A stretch of 64,000 nucleotides of DNA from Herminiimonas arsenicoxydans (GCA_000026125.1 CU207211.1:992001-1056000), one strand, 5' to 3'. Positions 1 through 8,748 are shown, counted from the stretch's first letter. Numbers and translations: made by a program. Notes: generated by a model from the letters alone, not told the origin.

Positions 1-993
1 TGGGCGACGTGGTCGATTTATCGCGAACGTGAATCGAAAACCTACAAGCTGCCTATTGATAAAGTTGGTTTGGTCTTGCTGGTGCTGTGGGTTGGTTCCT
101 TGCAATTGATGCTGGACAAGGGCAAGGAACTGGACTGGTTCCATTCAGGCGAAATCATTATTCTTGCATCGGTGGCGGCAGTGGCCTTCATCTATTTCAT
201 TATTTGGGAAATCGGCGAAGAGCATCCGGTGGTGGATTTATCCTTGTTCCAAGGCCGTAATTTCAGCGGTGGCGTGATTGCTATTTCAGTTGCCTACGGT
301 TTGTTCTTCGGCAGTCTGGTGATTCTGCCCTTGTGGCTACAGACGCAGATAGGCTACACCGCGACGGAGGCCGGCAAGGTGATGGCGCCAGTTGGTATTT
401 TTGCGATTATCCTGTCGCCTATCGTCGGCAAACTGTTGCCGAAAATCGATGCGCGCTGGGTGGCGACGACGGCCTTCCTGATTTTCTCGCTGGTGTTCTT
501 CATGCGTGCAGAGTTTACGCAGGATGTGGACATGATGACGCTGATGATTCCTACCGTGATTCAGGGTGCGGCGATGGCGATGTTCTTCATTCCGTTGACC
601 TCCATCATCCTGTCCGGTCAATCACCAGACAAGATACCGGCAGCAGCAGGTTTGTCCAACTTCGTGCGTATCATGTTCGGCGGTATCGGTACTTCCGTGA
701 TGTCTACGATGTGGGATAACCGTACCATCCTGCATCATGCGCAATTGGCTGAATACACAGGCGCACATAATTCTGCTTTTACACAAGCGGTGAATACGTT
801 GATGGCGCGCGGGATGTCGGAGCAGGCGGCATGGGCGGTGATAGACCGGCAGATGACTGTGCAAGCGAGTACCTTGGCGGCAACCGATTTGTTCTGGATG
901 TCCGGCATCATGTTCCTGTGCCTGATCGGTTTTATCTGGATTACCAAACGCAGCAAAGCCAGCGGTGGTGCAGATGCAGCCGGCGCGCATTGA
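1..993 (+). CDS. MFS drug exporter, DHA2 (EmrB/QacA) family, C-terminal part
   Basis: The frame is open from the first base, so this is the C-terminal 330 residues of a longer protein whose start lies outside the window. It is rich in membrane segments: hydrophobic stretches alternate with short charged loops, and the last segment is followed by a basic tail. The fragment length and loop pattern fit the second half of a 14-helix DHA2 proton-driven exporter such as EmrB, which works with an EmrA membrane-fusion protein and an outer-membrane channel. The loop with RNFSGG followed by helix residues is typical of this family. Substrate cannot be read from the sequence. The next gene starts less than 80 bases downstream but is functionally unrelated. 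Confidence 0.85.
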   Translation, partial: WATWSIYRERESKTYKLPIDKVGLVLLVLWVGSLQLMLDKGKELDWFHSGEIIILASVAAVAFIYFIIWEIGEEHPVVDLSLFQGRNFSGGVIAISVAYGLFFGSLVILPLWLQTQIGYTATEAGKVMAPVGIFAIILSPIVGKLLPKIDARWVATTAFLIFSLVFFMRAEFTQDVDMMTLMIPTVIQGAAMAMFFIPLTSIILSGQSPDKIPAAAGLSNFVRIMFGGIGTSVMSTMWDNRTILHHAQLAEYTGAHNSAFTQAVNTLMARGMSEQAAWAVIDRQMTVQASTLAATDLFWMSGIMFLCLIGFIWITKRSKASGGADAAGAH

Positions 994-1070
994 GACAGTA
1001 GGCATGAATTATTCAATACCTTGTTTCGTGCATCGTCTATCATGCCGGAATTGATTTTTTGGCACGCCGT

Positions 1071-2249
1071 ATGACTTTTCCATCAACCTTGCATCTGTTT
1101 TGCCGTGTCGTCGATAATTACGGCGATATCGGTATTTGCTGGCGTCTTGCGCGGCAATTGCAGCAGGAACATGGCGTTATCGTCACCTTGTGGGTAGACG
1201 ATTTGGCCAGCTTCCAGCGGATTTGCCCCGAGGTTGCGCTGGATACGGAAATCCAGCAAGTCGCCGGTGTGACGGTACGCCACTGGCGGAATCAGGATGG
1301 CGTGTTTTCAGCAGGTGATGTTGCCGATATCGTCATTGAGTTTTTTGCCTGCGATATTCCACCCGGCTACATAGTTGCCATGGCAGAGTGCAATCCGCGT
1401 CCAGTATGGCTCAATCTCGAAGGGCTGACAGCGGAGGAATGGGTGGAGGGTTGCCATACCTTGCCGTCGCCGCATCCGCGCCTGCCGCTGACCAAACATT
1501 TTTTCTTTCCCGGTTTCACCAGTAAAACGGGTGGCCTGTTGCATGAATCTGCGCTGGAAGAAGAGCGCCGGAAATTTCAATCGGATACTGCGGCCATAAG
1601 AGTTTTTTTTGCGCAGTTCGGTCTGACGCCGGCAGAAATGGCATCGTTAAAGGTTTCCCTGTTTTGTTATCCGCACGCGCCGGTTAAAGCGTTGTTCGAT
1701 GCATGGCAAAACGGTGCGTCGACCATCACTTGCCTGGTGCCGGAAGGCGTGGCAGTCGAGGCGGTGCAATCCTTCCTGGGAATGGATGCACAAGCGGGAG
1801 CAGTACAAACGCGCGGCGCGCTCACTGTACGCATCCTGCCTTTTGTTGCGCAATCCGACTACGACAGATTGTTATGGGCCTGTGATATCAATTTCGTGCG
1901 CGGCGAGGATTCATGGGTGCGTGCGCAGTGGGCAGGCAAGCCGTTTATCTGGCATATCTATCCGCAGGACGAAAACCTGCATCACAAGAAATTACGCGCC
2001 TTCCTGCAACGTTATGCACTCGACATAGCAAGTTTGATGGCCTTTTCTCTGCACTGGAATGACGCCGGGCCTGCGCTTGCGGAAGAGCAGGCCGACTGGC
2101 CTGCGCTTTGGCAGCGACTTCAGGCCGACCGGGTCTGCATTGAGCGCCGGTCTGCCGATTGGCGGCGGCAGATGCTGGAAAATGGTGATCTGGCTGGCAA
2201 TTTGCTGAAATTTGCGGAAGGGCTGCACTCAGCGGCGGCAAAAAATTAG
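1071..2249 (+). CDS. earP: EF-P arginine rhamnosyltransferase EarP
   Basis: EarP is a cytosolic GT-B glycosyltransferase that moves rhamnose from dTDP-rhamnose to Arg32 of elongation factor P. The N-terminus has the family signature FCRVVDNYGDIG (residues 10-21), which includes the two aspartates (D15, D19) known to matter in characterised EarP proteins. The C-terminal donor-binding motif RGEDSW sits around residue 279. At 392 residues the length is normal. I prefer the ATG at 1071; an in-frame TTG at 1059 would add only four residues. The gene directly precedes efp, the usual arrangement for this enzyme and its substrate. Confidence 0.93.
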   Translation: MTFPSTLHLFCRVVDNYGDIGICWRLARQLQQEHGVIVTLWVDDLASFQRICPEVALDTEIQQVAGVTVRHWRNQDGVFSAGDVADIVIEFFACDIPPGYIVAMAECNPRPVWLNLEGLTAEEWVEGCHTLPSPHPRLPLTKHFFFPGFTSKTGGLLHESALEEERRKFQSDTAAIRVFFAQFGLTPAEMASLKVSLFCYPHAPVKALFDAWQNGASTITCLVPEGVAVEAVQSFLGMDAQAGAVQTRGALTVRILPFVAQSDYDRLLWACDINFVRGEDSWVRAQWAGKPFIWHIYPQDENLHHKKLRAFLQRYALDIASLMAFSLHWNDAGPALAEEQADWPALWQRLQADRVCIERRSADWRRQMLENGDLAGNLLKFAEGLHSAAAKN

Positions 2250-2250
2250 G

Positions 2251-2256
2251 TATAAT
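2251..2256 (+). promoter_or_regulatory. -10 box of a probable efp promoter
   Basis: A perfect TATAAT lies just after the earP stop codon, about 107 bases before the efp start. No good -35 box is visible at 16-18 bases upstream, so the call rests on the -10 element and position. It would let efp be transcribed separately from earP. Confidence 0.4.
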
Positions 2257-2362
2257 TAGCGGTTAATTTGTAACGTTTTTTTTTCGATCAAACGTGAGCT
2301 TACGGCGTTTTTGCCTGCAGGCGACAGATGATTTTTATGCAACCTACTTTTTTATACTTACT

Positions 2363-2938
2363 ATGAAACCTGCAAAAGAAATTCGCGTTGGCAATATCAT
2401 TATGGTCGACAGCAAACCTATGATCGTGTTGCGCTCCGATGTCAATGGTTCGAGCCGCACCGGCTTCACCTACAAATGGAAGATGAAAAATCTTCTGACG
2501 AACACTCCGATGGAAAACGTGTTCCGTGGCGACGACAAGTTCGACGTTATCGTTCTGGACAAGAAACCGGTTACCTACTCTTACTTTGCCGATCCATTGT
2601 TTGTATTCATGGATGAAGAATACAACCAGTATGAAATCGAAGAAGAAAACTTGGGTGATGCGCTGCATTACCTGAAAGAGGGCATGGAATGCGAAGCGGT
2701 GTTCTATGATGGCAAGGCGATCTCGGTTGAATTGCCTATCACCATCGCACGTCAGGTCGTCTACTCCGAGCCTGCAGTCAAGGGCAACACTTCCGGCAAC
2801 GTCCTGAAGGAAGCCATTATTGAAAATGCGGTCGAAGCACATCGTCACACCGTTCAAGTGCCGTTGTTTGTCAGCACCGACGACGTGATTGAAATCGACA
2901 GCCGTACCAATGAATACAAGCGCGTGGTTCGTAACTGA
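2363..2938 (+). CDS. efp: Elongation factor P
   Basis: EF-P binds between the ribosomal P and E sites and rescues ribosomes stalled on proline runs. The 191-residue protein has the KOW-like N-terminal domain followed by two OB folds, and ends in the conserved IDSRTNEYKRVV segment. The loop that reaches the peptidyl-transferase centre carries arginine at position 32 (GSSRTGF), not lysine, so this is the rhamnosylated type served by the EarP encoded immediately upstream. The ATG at 2363 gives the usual family N-terminus MKPAKEIRVGN; the frame is open further upstream but nothing there resembles EF-P. Confidence 0.97.
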   Translation: MKPAKEIRVGNIIMVDSKPMIVLRSDVNGSSRTGFTYKWKMKNLLTNTPMENVFRGDDKFDVIVLDKKPVTYSYFADPLFVFMDEEYNQYEIEEENLGDALHYLKEGMECEAVFYDGKAISVELPITIARQVVYSEPAVKGNTSGNVLKEAIIENAVEAHRHTVQVPLFVSTDDVIEIDSRTNEYKRVVRN

Positions 2939-2960
2939 TAAACGATCAAGCCGTATATAA

Positions 2961-2998
2961 AAAAAGCGCTGCAGGTATTCCTGCAGCGCTTTTTTTTG
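2961..2998 (+). terminator. Rho-independent terminator after efp, probably bidirectional
   Basis: An 11-bp perfect stem (AGCGCTGCAGG with its complement, arms 2965-2975 and 2980-2990) encloses the loop TATT. A run of A precedes it and a run of T follows, so it can end both efp and the convergent peptidase gene. Confidence 0.9.
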
Positions 2999-3015
2999 TC
3001 CTGCCGTTTGTGCAG

Positions 3016-4023
3016 TTAGCGTGCGTCCCGGATATGGGCGATGCGTTCCGTGGTCGACGGATGGCTGGACAGATAAGGCGACGGCTCTTGCTCCTGCGTT
3101 TGCATTTTTTCAAAGCCGCGGGCGAGCTGCGACAGGCTGATGCCGTTTGCCTTCATCATGGCAATCGCATAGTCGTCGGCTTCCCGTTCGGCGTCGCGAG
3201 AATATTTCATATCCAGCATCAGGGTCGGAATGTTGGCAATGATTGCCGAGACGTCGCCAAAGATCACCGTTGCCACGGCGCCGATGGCCGAGCTTTGCAC
3301 GATGCGTCGCATCAGATGGCGTTCATGCAGATGGCCGAGTTCATGCGCCAGCACGCCCATGATCTGCTCATCGTTATCCAGCAACTTCACCAGTTCATCG
3401 GTCAGGATGATTTGTCCCGAAGGCAGCGCAAATGCATTCGGGCCGATATTGCTTTTACGGAAAACAAGCTGGTAATTCGGCGCGCCTTCGCGGGGAGGCA
3501 GCAGCTGTTTGAAATGCGCGGCAATTTCGGTTTGTCTGGCGAGCGGCAACTGGCTGGGCGCCAGGATGCGTTTATCGAGAAATTCCAGCATGCCGCTACT
3601 GATGGAGCGTTCCACTTTTTCAGGCAGGGCCTTGGCAATGGCCTCTGCCGCCAGCGGCAAGCCGTATGAATATCCCAGTGCAAGAACCAGCACGGTGGCA
3701 GCAAACGCGAGCAGGGCGCCACGCCAGCTTTGCTGCGCGCGTACGACGATGGAGTCCTGATGGCCGGTAGCGGCGAGCAGGGTATCGAATGCACGCGTGT
3801 CGTGGATTTCCAGATAGGCATCGTCCGGAAAGGTAACCTTGCGGCTGGTATTGCGCACGCGTTCCGATACGCGCAATTCGGCGATAGCACAACTGCGCTC
3901 GGCATCGCCGGAGATCACGGCCATCCCGCCCTCTACCGATAGCGTCACGCGATACGCGCGCGAAGTCTTGCCATCGAAGTAGAGGGCGGGAATCTGCATG
4001 GAAGCTGAAATGGCTATAGGCAT
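3016..4023 (-). CDS. M48 family zinc metallopeptidase, membrane anchored
   Basis: The zinc-binding motif HELGH lies at residues 227-231, inside LAHELGHLHERH, and the third ligand is the glutamate of SRDAEREADD near residue 281. Both are diagnostic of M48 peptidases (HtpX / BepA / Oma1 type). A single hydrophobic segment at about residues 103-121 should anchor the protein in the inner membrane. The catalytic domain follows it and an N-terminal domain of about 100 residues precedes it, a layout seen in Oma1-like bacterial proteins often called 'M48 family metallopeptidase'. The gene overlaps the preceding DUF898 gene by one base (TAATG), so the two form an operon and are probably translationally coupled. 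Substrates are unknown; a role in envelope protein quality control is inferred from the family. Confidence 0.88.
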   Translation of the reverse strand: MPIAISASMQIPALYFDGKTSRAYRVTLSVEGGMAVISGDAERSCAIAELRVSERVRNTSRKVTFPDDAYLEIHDTRAFDTLLAATGHQDSIVVRAQQSWRGALLAFAATVLVLALGYSYGLPLAAEAIAKALPEKVERSISSGMLEFLDKRILAPSQLPLARQTEIAAHFKQLLPPREGAPNYQLVFRKSNIGPNAFALPSGQIILTDELVKLLDNDEQIMGVLAHELGHLHERHLMRRIVQSSAIGAVATVIFGDVSAIIANIPTLMLDMKYSRDAEREADDYAIAMMKANGISLSQLARGFEKMQTQEQEPSPYLSSHPSTTERIAHIRDAR

Positions 4024-5108
4024 TACAGCGATAGATCGAAGTCGAGCAGATCGGCGACACCTTCACCCGTGGCTGAGACCTGTGCCTGGGTTGCTGCGAT
4101 GAAGTGATCCAGGCTGCCATCCGGCGTCAGCGACATCGATTGCACCCGGTAGCGCATCGCGCGTATCTGCGCAAACGGCAGGAACAATCCCAGCGTGCAG
4201 ATGATCGCGATGATATTGGTCACTGCAATGAATGCCATCGTGCCCCATTTCATGTTGCTGTGAAATTGATGCTGATCGAGCCGTGTGTTGTTCCAGATCA
4301 GGTTTTGGATCAGTGTCGCAAAAATCGGGAAGATCAGAAACATCCAGACATACAGCGCAAGTATAAAAACCGTTATCGCCAGCATGCCGGCGCTGCCGGA
4401 TTCGATATGGCTCATGCCACCTGCAGCAATCATGCTGAACAAGGTGCCGCCCAGTGCCAGGGAAATCGCAATGCAGCCGGCCAGCCAGATGATGAAAACC
4501 AGCAGATACGCCTTGTAGAAACTGCCGACCGTTCCGGTAAATGAAAAATGGCTGGCGCCGAAACGGCTCTCTTCATGCTGAAATTTCTTCATCCGCTGGT
4601 GGGCAAAAGGCAGCAGCAGTGACAGGGTAAGAGCGGCCAGAATCGGGAAGGCAAGATACACCGTGTAAACACGGCTCAGCGTTCCGGCAAAGCCGAAGCG
4701 GATGCCGCGATAACTTGAGTTGTACAGTTTGAACTGGAGGCTTTTCCATATCAGCCAGGGTGCAAGCAGCGCCATTGCAATGATTATCAGCAAACCTGTC
4801 AATCCCGACATTTCAAATGCCAGGTTGTAAATCACAATCATAATGACGGCGACTATGCGTCCTTTCAGAATCGCAACAGGATTGCCATGGTATTCAAAGC
4901 TGGAGCCGGCAACACTGGTGCTGTTATAAAAATACTTGCTGCGGCGTACTTTGGCCCATGCAGAATAAATACCCAGGGTCACGATCGAGAGCAACAGGTT
5001 AACGATCCAGATGCGGAAATATTCACTGCCGCTACCGCTGAATGAAAAGCGCAGAGGAGTCTGCATTTGTAGATGATATTCGCCTGCTATGTGAGAAGCA
5101 TCCGCCAT
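4023..5108 (-). CDS. DUF898 (YjgN) family inner-membrane protein
   Basis: The protein has 361 residues and several strongly hydrophobic segments. Features of the DUF898/YjgN family are visible: the start LRFSFSGSGSEYFRIWIVN, the segment TLGIYSAWAKVRRSKYFY, and a repeat of this logic in the second half (ICTLGLFLPFAQIRAMRYR). The two halves look like an internal duplication. The biochemical function of the family is unknown. It is followed without a gap by the M48 peptidase, a pairing that suggests the two act together at the inner membrane. Confidence 0.85.
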   Translation of the reverse strand: MADASHIAGEYHLQMQTPLRFSFSGSGSEYFRIWIVNLLLSIVTLGIYSAWAKVRRSKYFYNSTSVAGSSFEYHGNPVAILKGRIVAVIMIVIYNLAFEMSGLTGLLIIIAMALLAPWLIWKSLQFKLYNSSYRGIRFGFAGTLSRVYTVYLAFPILAALTLSLLLPFAHQRMKKFQHEESRFGASHFSFTGTVGSFYKAYLLVFIIWLAGCIAISLALGGTLFSMIAAGGMSHIESGSAGMLAITVFILALYVWMFLIFPIFATLIQNLIWNNTRLDQHQFHSNMKWGTMAFIAVTNIIAIICTLGLFLPFAQIRAMRYRVQSMSLTPDGSLDHFIAATQAQVSATGEGVADLLDFDLSL

Positions 5109-5615
5109 TTATTTCTCCCTGGGATTTTATTTTTATATGAACAGCGGATGCATGGTTGCCTGCCGGATATGGATTGTCAAGCTGACTGTCATTGTCCATG
5201 GCATCTCGGAAAACGTCGATGAAAATTTTCATGCTTTGCTTCTTCCTGGCCGCAGGAAAAATCGCATGCAAATTTTTGATCGCATTATATTTTCAATTGC
5301 AGGCGATGTAATTGGCATGCCCGAATGCATGCGTAATTTTGCCTGTGTGCATCTGATTAAAATTTAATCAGATTGATTTTGTAAAAGTTGTAACAGAACC
5401 GAACTTTCATCGCAGTGTACGTACCAATTGCAGATGTATCAGGCAGCGAGCATTACTTGTCTGCAAGTTGCATTTTCGAAGTGCACATCGGCTTAGGCTA
5501 CACGATCGCGCCTCATCGTTTACGCGCGATGCGCAGCTGATGCTGTGAGCGTATTTGCTCAATGCATTTACTCAAATTTATTACGTCATCTCGACAATTA
5601 TTTTCAGGAGATTTC
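5109..5615. other. 507-bp divergent intergenic region with a 23-bp palindrome
   Basis: This gap separates the DUF898-peptidase operon (-) from the bactofilin gene (+). It must hold the promoters of both. I see no convincing gene. The notable element is a perfect 11-bp inverted repeat with a one-base centre at 5351-5373. Confidence 0.6.
5351..5373. promoter_or_regulatory. Perfect 23-bp palindrome, candidate operator
   Basis: The arm ATCTGATTAAA is followed by one A and then its exact reverse complement. There is no T run, so it does not look like a terminator. Its length and symmetry fit a binding site for a dimeric regulator of the flanking divergent genes. Confidence 0.45.
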
Positions 5616-6167
5616 ATGCTTCGTTCCGACACGCTTTTTGGCAAGCGAGAATCCAATACGCCAAGTCCTTCGTTGAGCACAAACAGCTCTCCAGCGCTGT
5701 CATCAACGACGGGTCAAGGTTTTAACAAGCCAGTGTCTTCTTCTGCCGGTGGCTTCAACAGCCCGGCTTCCGCTCATGCTTCCAACCCCAGCGTGAATGA
5801 AGTCGGCAGCAAACTGATCGTCGGGCCCAACATCAAACTCAAGGGAGTGGAAATCACCGATTGCGATACATTGGTGGTGGAAGGCTTCGTTGAAGCAACG
5901 ATGGATTCGCGCGTCATTCAAATCGCGAAGGAAGGTTCGTTCAAAGGCTCAGCCGGCATCGATATCGCTGAAATTCACGGCACCTTCGATGGCGAGTTGA
6001 CGGTGCGTCAGAAGCTGGTGATTTATGCAACCGGCAAAGTGTCCGGCAAGATTCGTTACGGCAATGTCGTGATCGAAGAAGGCGGCCAGTTAATGGGCGA
6101 TGTGCAAGTGGTGGGCGCGAATACGTCCATGCCGCCCAAGGGATTGACGGTAGCAAAAGCAGTTTAA
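5616..6167 (+). CDS. Bactofilin (polymer-forming cytoskeletal protein)
   Basis: Bactofilins polymerise without nucleotide into filaments that position cell-wall enzymes or polar complexes. The 183-residue protein has a disordered Ser/Pro/Ala/Gly-rich N-terminus of about 65 residues. It then has the bactofilin beta-helix core of short repeats, starting at VGSKLIVGPNIKLKGVEI, with VEGFVEATMDSRVIQI, GTFDGELTVRQKLVIY and GKVSGKIRYGNVVIEEGG. I chose the ATG at 5616 because a CAGGAG ribosome-binding site ends five bases before it; an upstream in-frame ATG at 5562 has no such site. The gene stands alone. Confidence 0.9.
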   Translation: MLRSDTLFGKRESNTPSPSLSTNSSPALSSTTGQGFNKPVSSSAGGFNSPASAHASNPSVNEVGSKLIVGPNIKLKGVEITDCDTLVVEGFVEATMDSRVIQIAKEGSFKGSAGIDIAEIHGTFDGELTVRQKLVIYATGKVSGKIRYGNVVIEEGGQLMGDVQVVGANTSMPPKGLTVAKAV

Positions 6168-6370
6168 GTCTCGATACACTGCGTTCCCAACCTGTTGTCG
6201 GCGCCTGTTCATGGCGGTGACAACAGGTTTTTGTCGTTTCCGATTATTCCTTGAATTTTCTCTTGCGCAATGCCGGATAGCTGGTGCATTGTGTCCAGGT
6301 GTAGAAGCCGTGCGACAATGCATGGACCTAGCTTGTGCCCTGGCATCTTTTTTCCATTCCAATCATGATC

Positions 6371-7237
6371 ATGTATCCGCAATACATACTTAATCTGTCA
6401 TGTCTGGATCAGCGCGGCATAGTGCAACGTGTATCGGCTTATTTAGCCGGGCACGGTTGCAATATTCTTGATTCCGCCCAGTTTGGCGACGCGCAGTCCA
6501 AACTCTTTTTCATGCGAGTGCATTTTGCTGTCGAAGAAGAAACCCTGACCGACGAAGTATTGCGCAGCACTTTTGCCACGCTGGCCGATACGATGCAGAT
6601 GGACTGGCAACTGCATGACGCGCACAAAAAACCGCGCATGCTGCTGATGGTGTCCAGTATCGGGCATTGCCTCAACGATCTGCTGTTCCGCTACAAAAGC
6701 GGTTTGCTGCCTGTCGACATTCCGGCGATCATCTCCAACCATACCGATTTTTATCAGCTGGCCGCAAGTTACAACATTCCTTTTCACCATCTGCCGCTGG
6801 CTACCGGCGCGCCGGAAAGCGCAAAGCGGATGCAGGAACAGCGCATCCTGGAAATTGTCAAAGCCGCCGACATCGATCTGATCGTGCTGGCGCGTTACAT
6901 GCAGATTCTGTCGCCGGAAATGTGCGCCGCGCTGGAAGGCCGTGCGATCAATATCCATCATTCCTTCCTTCCCAGTTTCAAGGGTGCCAAGCCGTACTAT
7001 CAGGCGCATGACCGTGGCGTGAAGCTGATAGGCGCGACGGCGCATTTTGTTACAGGCCATCTGGACGAAGGCCCGATCATCGAGCAGGATGTTGCGCGTG
7101 TTGATCATGCGATGGATCCTGCTACGTTGACTGCGATTGGACGCGATGTCGAATGTGTGGTGCTGGCGCGTGCGGTGAAGTATTTTGTTGAACATCGAAT
7201 TTTGCTGAATGGGCATAAGACGGTGGTGTTCAAGTAG
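6371..7237 (+). CDS. purU: Formyltetrahydrofolate deformylase
   Basis: PurU hydrolyses 10-formyltetrahydrofolate to formate and tetrahydrofolate, balancing one-carbon pools and feeding purine synthesis. An N-terminal ACT domain (about residues 4-80, ILNLSCLDQRGIVQRVSAYL) is followed by the formyltransferase-like hydrolase domain. The catalytic region NIHHSFLPSFKGAKPY, with the downstream GATAHFVTGHLDEGPIIEQD split by a short gap, is intact. From the ATG at 6371 the protein has 288 residues, normal for the family; the ATG at 6365 adds two residues and is equally possible. Confidence 0.95.
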   Translation: MYPQYILNLSCLDQRGIVQRVSAYLAGHGCNILDSAQFGDAQSKLFFMRVHFAVEEETLTDEVLRSTFATLADTMQMDWQLHDAHKKPRMLLMVSSIGHCLNDLLFRYKSGLLPVDIPAIISNHTDFYQLAASYNIPFHHLPLATGAPESAKRMQEQRILEIVKAADIDLIVLARYMQILSPEMCAALEGRAINIHHSFLPSFKGAKPYYQAHDRGVKLIGATAHFVTGHLDEGPIIEQDVARVDHAMDPATLTAIGRDVECVVLARAVKYFVEHRILLNGHKTVVFK

Positions 7238-7322
7238 GTTGTTTGTGTTTGCCGTTTGTAAGAAGTGCCACTCGGTGTTTGTTGAGTGGATTTTTTTATT
7301 TTGGGTTGAGTTGTTGTGGAGG

Positions 7323-7560
7323 GACTCAGTTGCCGGGAGTGGCCCGGCGGCCACCTTCTTTCTTTGCTTCGCCAAAGAAAGAAGGCAAAGAAAGGCGACC
7401 GCACAGCCGCTGGCCCTACGGGCTCCCCAGTGCTGCGCCGCCAAAAATGGGAAGTGAACGAAACTTGCCTGCGGCTCAAACAACGTTCACTTCTTGATCC
7501 ATTTTCGGCAGAGCATCACTGGCATCGTCACAGCGGGACGGCACGCTTCCTCGCCTGCGG
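7323..7560 (+). repeat. Intergenic repeat element, copy 1 (plus orientation)
   Basis: The first 90 bases (7323-7412) match the inverted complement of 7890-7979. The match starts with GACTCAGTTGCCGGG and ends with the 19-base block GGCGACCGCACAGCCGCTG. Inside is a perfect 13-bp hairpin (7354-7366 with 7373-7385) closed by the loop CTTCGC. Shorter blocks (AAAATGGGA, CATTTTC, GCGTCACAGCGG) continue the similarity to about 7540, so the outer end is approximate. Confidence 0.7.
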
Positions 7561-7689
7561 CATCGGGCGCTTGATGCACGGGCGCTGAATAATCAGCCAA
7601 TGTTTTTTTGCTCTTAAAAAGAGTGCGCTCCATTACTCTCATCAGCATATTGGGTTCGGCAATGCTGTAGGTGAGCCGGGCCTGCTCCT

Positions 7690-7979
7690 TCCGCTGTGAC
7701 GCTGCCGTTTGTGCCGTGCAGAAAATGGAAAGAGAAATGGGCGTTGTCTGAGGTGAGGCAGGGGTTTCGCGGAGCACTGCTCCGTGCCTGCTGAACGGTA
7801 GCCGCTTGCAAGCGGCGGGGCGCCCTGCAAGGGAAGCGAGTTCCGCCCGTTTCCCATTTTTTGCACGGCATAAACGGGAACCCGAAGGGCAGCGGCTGTG
7901 CGGTCGCCTTCTTTTGCTTACTTTTCTTGGCGAAGCAAGAAAAGTGAGTAGCCGCCGGGCTACCCCCGGCAACTGAGTC
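7690..7979 (-). repeat. Intergenic repeat element, copy 2 (minus orientation)
   Basis: This is the second, inverted copy. Its outer 90 bases (7890-7979) match copy 1, and its hairpin (7920-7929 with 7936-7945) has the same CTTCGC loop on the minus strand. The stem sequence differs from that of copy 1 while remaining paired. The inner part is longer than in copy 1, about 200 bases against 150, and carries an extra GC-rich palindromic patch near 7800-7820. Confidence 0.7.
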
Positions 7980-8033
7980 TCATCGAAGAAAAAACATTCC
8001 AACATCACAGACCAGATATTCATTTCATAAAAG

Positions 8034-8061
8034 CAAAAAAAAAGACGCGCCAAACGCGTCT
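8034..8061 (-). terminator. Rho-independent terminator of the esterase gene
   Basis: On the minus strand the stem AGACGCG, a five-base loop and CGCGTCT are followed by about ten T. It lies 25 bases after the stop codon of the esterase. Confidence 0.85.
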
Positions 8062-8085
8062 TTCATCATCGCTCAAAGAAAAATA

Positions 8086-8748
8086 TCAAGCCAATACACG
8101 TTTCAGGAAATTGCTGAGATCAATGATCTCTTCCATGCACACCGAGTGCGGCATATCGTATTCATGCCATTCAACTTCGTAGCCGTGCTTTTGCAGCAAG
8201 GCCAGCGTTTGCTGCGCGCGCGTGATTGGAATCACCTGATCGTCGCGGCCGTGGCAGTAGAAAATAGGCGTGTGCTGATTGGCGGCGCTGCGTTCCGCTT
8301 CAAATGAATCTTCCAGCGGCAGGTAACCGGACAAACACAGCAGACCGCCGAGTTTTTCCGGGTGACGCAGCGCGGTCTGGAATGTCATTGCGCAACCTTG
8401 CGAGAAACCGGCGATCAGGATTTTATCGGCGGCGATGCCGCGTTCCTTTTCACGGTCTATCAATGCATTGATGTCGACTTGCGAATCGCGTACGCTTTTT
8501 TCGTCGTCGTCGCGGCCGAACTCAGTCGCCGAGATGTCGTACCAGGCCGGCATCATGCGGCCGCCATTGATGGTGACTTCCAGCATGGGTGCATGCGGGA
8601 ATACGAAGCGGATGCCAGGGCAGCCTGTCAGGTCCAGTTCCTTGACGATAGGAACGAAGTCATTGCCGTCGGCACCCAGGCCATGCATCCAGATGATGGA
8701 AACGGTGGGGTTAGGGGTGGTGGCGAGTTCGACGGTTTTCAGAGTCAT
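8086..8748 (-). CDS. Carboxylesterase / phospholipase of the alpha/beta-hydrolase_2 family
   Basis: The 220-residue protein is a compact alpha/beta hydrolase like Pseudomonas esterase EstB/carboxylesterase II and eukaryotic acyl-protein thioesterases. The oxyanion region WMHGLGADGND is near residues 20-30. The nucleophile is Ser116 in GFSQG, the acid is Asp170 in GRDDQVIP and the base is His201 in MPHSVC. No signal peptide is present, so it is cytosolic. It probably hydrolyses short-chain esters; the physiological substrate is unknown. Confidence 0.9.
   Translation of the reverse strand: MTLKTVELATTPNPTVSIIWMHGLGADGNDFVPIVKELDLTGCPGIRFVFPHAPMLEVTINGGRMMPAWYDISATEFGRDDDEKSVRDSQVDINALIDREKERGIAADKILIAGFSQGCAMTFQTALRHPEKLGGLLCLSGYLPLEDSFEAERSAANQHTPIFYCHGRDDQVIPITRAQQTLALLQKHGYEVEWHEYDMPHSVCMEEIIDLSNFLKRVLA

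Larger units (their letters stand above)
7238..8085. other. Intergenic region with two convergent copies of a repeat element
   Basis: About 850 bases lie between purU and the esterase gene. Open frames in it (for example about 190 codons on the minus strand) are made of repeat sequence, have no recognisable domain and are low-complexity Arg/Pro/Ser-rich, so I do not call them genes. The region is built from two diverged copies of one element in inverted orientation. Confidence 0.75.

Noticed and set aside
7487..8053. Minus-strand frame of about 188 codons in the purU-esterase gap
   Set aside because: It is built from the inverted repeat element, is Arg/Pro/Ser-rich, has no domain and overlaps the esterase terminator. 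A similar frame in the other copy is also repeat-derived.
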